Origin: a virus
IMG/VR virus record: IMGVR_UViG_3300022602_000371
Coordinates: 1-26,087 of that record
DNA: 26,087 nucleotides
Reading direction: 5' to 3' (one strand)
This document shows positions 20,089 to 26,087 of this stretch, piece by piece. Both the position numbers and the translations under genes were made by a program. A model generated the notes under the pieces. The model ran no database searches. It was not told the DNA's origin and saw only the letters and a list, made by a program, of their open reading frames with translations. The first letter of the stretch is position 1. Every line of letters starts with the position of its first letter.

Positions 20089-21738
20089 TTATTGCTCCTG
20101 TTGGATAACTGAATCTATAGCTGGTATTGTAAATTTGTTTGCCCTTAATGCTTGTGCAATTGGTGACTGAATGCCATATTCGCCAAGCAAAAATTTCTGA
20201 CCTGGGCCAGTTGTATAAAGACCTTGTTTAACTAAGTCTGACATTGTTTTTACATAACCCTGATTTGATGCAAGCAACTTTTCTGCGGTACCAGGGCCAA
20301 CTTCTGGAATGCTACTACCGAGAACCTTTTGGGCATCTAAAACCTCTTTCTGTAAAGGCATTTTTTGTCTTGCAAAAGCAGCCTTACCAGGGGTGCGATC
20401 ACCCGCTTTAATTGCGCTTAATACCTGACTTGGAGAGAACACACCCTGGGTCTGAGCGCCTATCATGCTGTTGGCTCTTTGGATTGGTTTAAAGGCTGTA
20501 TAAGACTTGTTTAGGTCTGTCAGTAGGCCTTGCATATCTTCTGGTACAGATCGGTTTCTAAGGGCTGCTAAAGTATCTTTTAAAGCCTCATAGTGATTGG
20601 CGCGAGTAGCATCACCCTTGCCCCATGCTGCTTTAATTGCATCATCAGCTGTACCCATTCCGCGCTTAATTGCATCAAAACCAACACCCCAATTAGGATG
20701 GCGCTCAACGCCTAAAACTTCATCGCCAATCTTTTTTGCAATTCCGTTTACAGCGGCAATATCTTCTGGAAAGTAGTTTCCAACATCATCCAAAATTCCA
20801 TTAAATTTCTGGTGAAATAATTCGTCTGGCACAACTTGGCCCTTATATACCTGGCCGTATCCTTTGTTGTAAACCTTTGCCAGATCTTCCATCATGTCTG
20901 GGCCTAGAGAAACTTTATTACCAGCTGGTGTGGCCTTATCAATCATGGTTTGCGCCCATTGCTCCATAGCCTGGCGCTCTTGGCCTTTGATCGCGGAGCC
21001 AGTGTGTGGAAGCGCTCTTAATCCCTCTACTTTTGCTCTAAATGCTGAGTCTTGTGGGGCTTGTTTCCAGCGGGGAACATCAATGCCCTTATCAAGCATC
21101 GCCTGCGCTTCGGCGGTAATTGGTGTGCCTTTAAATACGCCGCCAAGATACTTGCTTGCACCAGCCAAAAGGCCCTCACCAACTAAAGATCCAGCGCCTG
21201 TTTCTAGGGCTGCAGTAGCTTTTTGATCCCATGATCCTGGGGTAATAACACCAGAGGTAACGCCAGCGCCTGCAGCGCCTCTTAATGCAGCCATTGCTTT
21301 AGGTAAGAATGATGCGCCTTTAGCGGCCAATCCTTCAGCACCAGCGCCAGCAAACATAACAGCATCAGTACCAAACTTACCGATAGATGATGCAGCGCCA
21401 GTTTTATCTACATAAGCATCACCTTGGTCTACTAATGCTTTATTAACACCGCCAAGGCCAAGCTTTTTATCAATAATGTCACCAAAATCTTGAACACCTT
21501 TTGGCAGCATATCTTTAAGGCCAAGAGCAGCCGAATCTAAAGAGTGCTTAGCGCCACCATACAGTTGAGTCAATATCCCATCTTTATTGTGGTCACCACC
21601 AGAAAATGTGTCAGCCTTATAGTCCTTGCTGTTGATTTGAGTTTGCAACTGCGCCCAGGCCTGCTCCTGGGTAGATCCCTCTGGCCCCTCAACTGTGTAC
21701 TTCTGACCATCTGGCGAGGTAAAAGTAAATTTAGACAT
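20089..21738 (-). CDS. Internal virion/DNA ejection protein
   Basis: 549 residues. N-terminal FTFTSPDGQKYTVEGPEGSTQEQAWAQL is a short module often found in podovirus internal proteins. It continues with Ala/Gly-rich, amphipathic helices (about 110-200), as expected for a protein that can be threaded through the tail and cross the envelope. The ATG follows the transglycosylase stop directly (TAAATG). Position after the lytic transglycosylase fits the gp20/gp16-like ejection genes of P22-type phages. The exact counterpart is not recognised. Confidence 0.7.
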   Translation of the reverse strand: MSKFTFTSPDGQKYTVEGPEGSTQEQAWAQLQTQINSKDYKADTFSGGDHNKDGILTQLYGGAKHSLDSAALGLKDMLPKGVQDFGDIIDKKLGLGGVNKALVDQGDAYVDKTGAASSIGKFGTDAVMFAGAGAEGLAAKGASFLPKAMAALRGAAGAGVTSGVITPGSWDQKATAALETGAGSLVGEGLLAGASKYLGGVFKGTPITAEAQAMLDKGIDVPRWKQAPQDSAFRAKVEGLRALPHTGSAIKGQERQAMEQWAQTMIDKATPAGNKVSLGPDMMEDLAKVYNKGYGQVYKGQVVPDELFHQKFNGILDDVGNYFPEDIAAVNGIAKKIGDEVLGVERHPNWGVGFDAIKRGMGTADDAIKAAWGKGDATRANHYEALKDTLAALRNRSVPEDMQGLLTDLNKSYTAFKPIQRANSMIGAQTQGVFSPSQVLSAIKAGDRTPGKAAFARQKMPLQKEVLDAQKVLGSSIPEVGPGTAEKLLASNQGYVKTMSDLVKQGLYTTGPGQKFLLGEYGIQSPIAQALRANKFTIPAIDSVIQQEQ

Positions 21739-23091
21739 TTAGTGTTTCTCCACTTTCCAGTTTGGCGCCACTGTGCCGCTACTTGCACCAGAGATTGGAC
21801 CAGATCCAGATGCGGCCCCATACCTTCTGTCAATTTCGTTGTTAATCATTGTGTCTGCGTCAGCATTGATAAAGCCATGCTTGTCATAGAACTGTTGATA
21901 CATTTCTCGTTTTTCGTGAGCAATTTTCAGTAGGGTTTCGTTAGCCTGGCGAATAGCAGCATTGGCATTACCATCGTTACCAATATTCACATTGGCAGTC
22001 TTAAACAAGCTGCGCTCATAGTTAGAGATAGCGCCCTGCCCTTTAGGAATGTCTGTGGCAAGCTTGTTTTGGATCTGAATCATCTGCTGCTTATCAGAGC
22101 CAAAGTGCGCCCAATCTGGGGCTAATTTGTCATACAAACTTCCAGAAGAGTTGTTTCTATTTAACTCTCCAAAGCGGTCAAGGTTCTGCTGCTTAGACTT
22201 TAAGTCACCTTCATACTGATTTAATTCTGTAAGTTTTGCATTAGCAGAGGCAGATGCCGCTGGCAGCATTTTTTCTCTTTCCCTTGCATTTGCCCAAGGT
22301 GTATGTATTCCACTAGCTTTAGCGGCATCAATCTGCGCCTGATTTTCTGCATAGTTGTTTTGATTGATCTCTATATCCCTTGCTTTAAGGTATTTGTAGT
22401 AATCAGATTGAGCATCACCAGTAGAAATCACTGTGCCGTCTGGCATCAATGTCATGTTAGGGCTTAGTTTGTTAGGGTTCTGGGCTGCATTAGCATCTTC
22501 AAATAATGCGTTTCCAAAGTTTGCAATACCCTTATCGCCAGATAACATCGCGCCAAGAGCAAGCGGCAGATTCTTTGCTCTATTTTCTCTGGTGGCTTTA
22601 TATTTTTCTGCTAATGCAGCTGGTAGAGCGAAAGATTTAACATCGCCACCAGATGTTGCAAGCGCAACCTGAGTTGGGTCCATATTATCGTTGGCCATAT
22701 AGCCAGTTGTTCTTGGAAAATTTGTTTGTCCCATGACTTTACCTGTGTAGTTAAATGTTTCTGGCTTATCTGGCGCTCTGCCAGCCATTACTAAATCACC
22801 TTGGCGAATACCGCCGTTATAGTCTGCAGCCGCAGCTGCTTTATTGCCGTTGCGTCTTTGTAGGTTTTCACTTAAAAGGCGCATTGATGCGTTAAGATTT
22901 TGGTCAGGATCAAAAGGATCTGTAACACCATAAGCGCGAATAATTGGACCAGTAAGCTGCCCCAATCCACGCGCACCAGTTGGTGACACTGCATTAGGGT
23001 TGTAGTTGCTTTCAGTCCTAATAATGCTGTGAGCAAACTGAGGGTCTACCCCCCAGACTTGCGCATAGTGATTGACCTTATCTTCGTACAT
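21739..23091 (-). CDS. Internal virion protein with lytic transglycosylase domain
   Basis: 450 residues. Residues 1-110 are a soluble lytic transglycosylase (SLT) domain: SIIRTESNYNPNAVSPTGAR with catalytic Glu 27, GLGQLTGP, and AAADYNGG. It cuts peptidoglycan as DNA enters the cell. The remaining 340 residues are helical, Asn/Gln/Ala-rich, and probably assemble with the other internal proteins. The combination of an N-terminal SLT and a long structural part is typical of T7 gp16-like ejection proteins. It is adjacent to other virion genes on both sides. Confidence 0.87.
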   Translation of the reverse strand: MYEDKVNHYAQVWGVDPQFAHSIIRTESNYNPNAVSPTGARGLGQLTGPIIRAYGVTDPFDPDQNLNASMRLLSENLQRRNGNKAAAAADYNGGIRQGDLVMAGRAPDKPETFNYTGKVMGQTNFPRTTGYMANDNMDPTQVALATSGGDVKSFALPAALAEKYKATRENRAKNLPLALGAMLSGDKGIANFGNALFEDANAAQNPNKLSPNMTLMPDGTVISTGDAQSDYYKYLKARDIEINQNNYAENQAQIDAAKASGIHTPWANAREREKMLPAASASANAKLTELNQYEGDLKSKQQNLDRFGELNRNNSSGSLYDKLAPDWAHFGSDKQQMIQIQNKLATDIPKGQGAISNYERSLFKTANVNIGNDGNANAAIRQANETLLKIAHEKREMYQQFYDKHGFINADADTMINNEIDRRYGAASGSGPISGASSGTVAPNWKVEKH

Positions 23092-23093
23092 GA

Positions 23094-23489
23094 TTAGCTG
23101 CCAGCAGATTCGCCATCAGGGCCGTTATAACCAGCTGCTAACTTATCTAATGAGCCGTAGCTTTGTGGGCCGTAGCCTTGCTGGCCGCCTTGAGTTGTTG
23201 GGTCTTGTGGATTACCACGAAGGGCTTTAATCAAGTCCTGCGCTTTATCAGCACGATTCTTAACCATGTAACCACCCATACCTTGACGCATTGCTGCGTT
23301 GAGGCCCTGGAGTGGAGATTGGCCAACATAAACCTTACCAACCATATCGCCGCCAGGTTGCTGCGCATTGAATAAGCCTTGTGTAAGGCTGCTATCAGGC
23401 ATACCAGCTAAACCAGCAGCAATTTTCCACTGGTCATCTGCCGTCATTGGTTGCTGAACACCATACATATTTGTTGTTGGATCTGACAT
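23094..23489 (-). CDS. Hypothetical virion-associated protein
   Basis: 131 residues, Gly/Gln/Pro-rich (QQPMTADDQWKIAAGLAGM..., QGGQQGYGPQSYGS). Low-complexity C-terminus. It lies 2 bases before the transglycosylase gene and 2 bases after the S74-domain gene. In P22-like gene order this is the place of small ejection proteins (gp7-like), but there is no visible sequence match. Function unknown. Confidence 0.65.
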   Translation of the reverse strand: MSDPTTNMYGVQQPMTADDQWKIAAGLAGMPDSSLTQGLFNAQQPGGDMVGKVYVGQSPLQGLNAAMRQGMGGYMVKNRADKAQDLIKALRGNPQDPTTQGGQQGYGPQSYGSLDKLAAGYNGPDGESAGS

Positions 23490-23491
23490 TT

Positions 23492-24865
23492 TTATACCCC
23501 TAAAAGTTTGCTGTAATTAACCATCAAGTAACCAGAGTCAGCCTTCTTAACAGCATCTGGATACACCTTTGCTACCTCATCGGCCATCACACCAATTTCT
23601 TTGGTCTGGGAGCCAAGATACCTAAACTCATACACATTCAATTTGCCCATGTGCATCGTGCCTACTTTGCGGATGTCGCGCTTTAAGCGGCGGTCAGAGA
23701 AACCGAACATGGAAGCAGCTTGCAAGCCTGTACCAAGTAGGCCCATAGCACCCTGCTGATTGTTGTTGTTATAGGCATTAGTAGCATTAGCCTGGTCTTG
23801 ATTGAACGCAGCCTGATTTTGTGCAGCGCCTGTGTAGTTCACGCCGCCGTACTGAGTAGCAGTGTTGAATGTCGGCATGTTAGGCATCGATACTTGCTGA
23901 CCACTCATGAGTGCATTCATGTTGTTGAGCATGTTGTTTTGATTCTGTACTTGCTCACCAACTTGTGCCTGGCGTAATGTATTTTGGTAATTAGACTGAC
24001 CAATGGCTTGCTGATAAGCCTGCTGCTGAGCAGTGTTGGCGTTATTGATAGCAGTGTTACCGAATGTGCCTGCAGACTGGCTCATATTCTGCTGATTCAT
24101 GAGTGCAGCATTCTGAGCATTCATCTGACTCACATCCATACCCTGTAACGCGCCAGCAGCTGCGATACCGCCCTGTGTTGCGCTATTCATAGCCTGGTTG
24201 TAGGCGTCATTCTTCTGGAATGCGAAGTTGTTTTGCGCTCTGTTGTACGCATTGGAATTACGGCTAATGCCTTGCGCTGCCAGCTTTGCATCCAGGTCGC
24301 TTTGACCTTGTTGGAATCGTGGGTCCAGGCGGGATGTTGCCTGGTTATAAATAGAATTAGCTACAGGTTGATACATACCAGATCCACCAATGCCAGTAGT
24401 TTGCATTTGGTTGGCGTTATTCATCGCCGACATCTGGTAATTAGTATTAACTCCTGGGCCTGTGTAACCCTGGCCCCACTGAGATACCTTGCTGTAATCA
24501 ATTGGAGTAGAGATTGCAGCGCCAGCATTAGGCATTAAATTGAGCGCAATATCAGAGCGCCCATTTTGCATGGATAGCTGTGAATTTAGAGCCTTTTGAG
24601 CATCTGGAGTCAGACTGGTATTTTGTGTCCAGTTGGTAACGGCCTGGCCTGTAGCTGGATCAGTACCAGCAGATGCCTGCCATGATTGCTGACCCCAAGG
24701 AGTATTGATTGTGGGTCTATTTGCCCAGGTATTCGCGGTTGCCGCTTCTTTGTTTGACTGAGCAGTTGCCTGCGCTGCGCCAGTATAGTCTGGTGTCGCT
24801 GGAGTTGCTGGCCCACTGCTGCCGCCGCTAAATAAATTACCTACTGCATTGACTATGCCGCCCAT
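23492..24865 (-). CDS. Structural protein with C-terminal S74 chaperone domain
   Basis: 457 residues, GGAG eight bases upstream. The first 380 residues are extremely Asn/Gln/Ala/Gly-rich with many YxNxx-type segments, expected to be an extended or coiled-coil structure. The C-terminus (about 386-457), FSDRRLKRDIRKVG... then KEIGVMADEVAKVYPDAV..., is the intramolecular chaperone (Peptidase_S74) domain, with the Ser-Asp self-cleavage site at its start. Its position after the gp10-like gene suggests a tail needle or tail-tip role. Such domains assemble trimeric fibres and are then cut off. Confidence 0.8.
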   Translation of the reverse strand: MGGIVNAVGNLFSGGSSGPATPATPDYTGAAQATAQSNKEAATANTWANRPTINTPWGQQSWQASAGTDPATGQAVTNWTQNTSLTPDAQKALNSQLSMQNGRSDIALNLMPNAGAAISTPIDYSKVSQWGQGYTGPGVNTNYQMSAMNNANQMQTTGIGGSGMYQPVANSIYNQATSRLDPRFQQGQSDLDAKLAAQGISRNSNAYNRAQNNFAFQKNDAYNQAMNSATQGGIAAAGALQGMDVSQMNAQNAALMNQQNMSQSAGTFGNTAINNANTAQQQAYQQAIGQSNYQNTLRQAQVGEQVQNQNNMLNNMNALMSGQQVSMPNMPTFNTATQYGGVNYTGAAQNQAAFNQDQANATNAYNNNNQQGAMGLLGTGLQAASMFGFSDRRLKRDIRKVGTMHMGKLNVYEFRYLGSQTKEIGVMADEVAKVYPDAVKKADSGYLMVNYSKLLGV

Positions 24866-25266
24866 AATACTTTCTCCATTATTGAAGTCTTTTCTTTAAA
24901 ACCAACTCGCTCATAAAGTCTTGCTGCAGACTTTTTAGCTAACGCCATAATCCGACTGGCACCCTTTTCTTTTGCAAAATTACATACCTCATCAAACGCA
25001 TCCTGGCTGGCCATACCTCTTCCAGCTGCGCATACAATCATGCAGATGGAACCATTAGCCTCTTCGCTAAAAGAGAGAACATATATTCCAGCGAAGCCAC
25101 CATCACCAATAGCCATAAGAAGCACAAACTCGCCTGTAAGAATTTTTTCAATTGCTTGCTCCGTAGTTAAAGTATCTGTGTCTGCAAGAGCAGACTCAAT
25201 CAACGGCTCTACAGTGCCAAGCATTGGACCTAATTCAGAGGGTTTGATTATTTCTAAGTGCATCAC
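24853..25266 (-). CDS. GNAT-like N-acetyltransferase
   Basis: 137 residues starting at GTG 25266 (GTGA overlap) or the ATG right behind it. It has the GNAT order: LLMAIGDGGFAGIYVLSF, then an acceptor-like loop GRGMASQDAFDEV in the place of motif A, AKEKGASRIMALAKKSAARLYERVGFKEKTSIME as motif B. These enzymes transfer acetyl from acetyl-CoA to amines or protein N-termini. It is located between two structural genes and overlaps both, so it is probably a virion-protein modifier or a tail-assembly protein with this fold. Substrate unknown. Confidence 0.75.
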   Translation of the reverse strand: MMHLEIIKPSELGPMLGTVEPLIESALADTDTLTTEQAIEKILTGEFVLLMAIGDGGFAGIYVLSFSEEANGSICMIVCAAGRGMASQDAFDEVCNFAKEKGASRIMALAKKSAARLYERVGFKEKTSIMEKVLWAA

Positions 25267-26087
25267 ATCAAACCCCCAACTTCTACTGAAAGTAATGCGC
25301 CTGCGTAAACCATATTGCGATTACCTTTGACACGCATCTGTAGGGCGCCTGTATAGCCAACACCTTCAACTCCTACCCAGGAGGCGTAGGGGTTAGCAGA
25401 CGATACCCACTTAGCTTCATCCCAGATTGCGCTGTCCCAGATTGAGTTACCCAGATCGGCTTTATCAGCGCTGATAGATAGCGCTTTTGGTTGGTAATCA
25501 ACAATAATATTCACCGCAATTTGTGGTGGGTTGCTGCCAATAAATAATGGGCGAACCATCAAGAATCGCTTGAGGTTTGTAGGTGCGCCAAAGTCATTAA
25601 ATGCAGTGATGACTGATCCAACCACATCGGTGCCTTCACTAAATGCTACAGCTGCAGTTGGCCCGATTTCACCATCGCGATCACTATTAAAGCCTTCATA
25701 AATGATGCCGTTTTGATCTGCAAAGTAATGCTTGCGATCAAAGATTTCAGAGCAATAGATTGGTACGCCAGTGAAAGTAGACCACTGGCCTGTAGAGATA
25801 CATTGCACCAGCTGGCGATAGAGTCCATTAGATCTGCGTGGTGCTGTAACTATCATCATGTCTAACCAAGGCAATACGCGCAATTCCCAGTTAGAAGAGT
25901 AAAGATCTTCTGACATCTTCTGTGAAAGCATCGGATAGATTTTGCCAATGATTGGATTGACAATGCCATCTTCAATATTCTTACCAGTGGTAAGCGAGGA
26001 CATTGAAATAATGCCCAGGTCTGTCAAGATGTAAAGATCGCCAGAAACCCTGGAAAAGAATTTATCGCCTTTAGGCACATTGCCAAC
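25263..26087 (-). CDS. Tail stabilisation/adaptor protein (P22 gp10-like), 5' end missing
   Basis: The frame is open to the right edge, and a GTG at 26078 is probably internal, so this is the C-terminal 270 or so residues of a longer gene. The sequence is beta-rich with repeated short strands (GDLYILTDLGIISMSSL, GQWSTFTGVPIYCSEIF, HYFADQNGIIYEGF), typical of beta-propeller packaged-DNA stabilisation proteins in podoviruses. Genes after it follow the P22 order of needle then ejection proteins. The stop overlaps the GNAT start. Confidence 0.7.
   Translation of the reverse strand, partial: VGNVPKGDKFFSRVSGDLYILTDLGIISMSSLTTGKNIEDGIVNPIIGKIYPMLSQKMSEDLYSSNWELRVLPWLDMMIVTAPRRSNGLYRQLVQCISTGQWSTFTGVPIYCSEIFDRKHYFADQNGIIYEGFNSDRDGEIGPTAAVAFSEGTDVVGSVITAFNDFGAPTNLKRFLMVRPLFIGSNPPQIAVNIIVDYQPKALSISADKADLGNSIWDSAIWDEAKWVSSANPYASWVGVEGVGYTGALQMRVKGNRNMVYAGALLSVEVGGLM

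Noticed and set aside
1-26087. Integrated prophage with host DNA on one side of the att core
   Set aside because: Genes on both sides of 11102-11125 are phage genes of one coherent set (lysis and tail to the right, recombination and terminase to the left).

Overview
The window looks like about 26 kb of a temperate tailed phage genome with a podovirus-type (P22/T7-like) virion plan. It has moderate GC, very tight gene packing and chains of 1-4 base stop/start overlaps (ATGA, GTGA, TTGA, TAATG). The protein styles and the tRNA-like attachment core would fit a Gram-negative host, perhaps a freshwater betaproteobacterium of the Polynucleobacter/Limnohabitans kind. That host guess is inference only. 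Terminase is cut at the left edge and a tail protein at the right edge, both on the minus strand. Portal, scaffold, capsid and upstream tail genes would therefore fill the missing part of a circular map. A tRNA 3'-end-like attachment core sits mid-window with phage genes on both sides and no intact tRNA, so this is best read as the non-integrated (attP) form.

Layout. 1-2193, minus: large terminase (partial), small terminase and a small gene. 2194-3688, minus: repeats and a hairpin, then a RepA-like helicase ATPase and a small gene. 3689-4057: divergent control region full of palindromes. 4058-4651, plus: repressor with a terminator. 4677-6397, minus: HTH protein, first tyrosine recombinase and three microproteins. 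6594-10120, plus: early recombination/replication operon (ERF annealing protein, YqaJ exonuclease, SSB-like protein, HTH proteins, RuvC-like resolvase, sigma-region-4-like regulator, unknowns). 9996-10973, minus: second tyrosine recombinase, followed by attP. 11263-12210, plus: HNH endonuclease. 12257-26087, minus: a late operon carrying, in transcription order, a tail protein (partial), GNAT protein, S74-chaperone protein, internal virion/ejection proteins including a lytic transglycosylase, a tail fibre, a modification cassette, the lysis genes, a lipoprotein and a fatty acid desaturase.

The most unusual part is 14851-19389. Directly behind the tail fibre lie a radical SAM/SPASM peptide-modifying enzyme, a protein in which 12 of 15 clustered cysteines are preceded by asparagine, a small unknown protein, and three different 2-oxoglutarate/Fe(II) oxygenases, one of the aspartyl/asparaginyl beta-hydroxylase type. 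The genes overlap or nearly touch. The sequence suggests a phage-encoded post-translational modification system acting on a Cys/Asn-rich virion protein or on the tail fibre. Other unusual items are a desaturase translationally coupled to the lysis operon, two complete tyrosine recombinases, a conserved ORF with no ATG/GTG/TTG start, and two copies of an 18-bp promoter/operator element.
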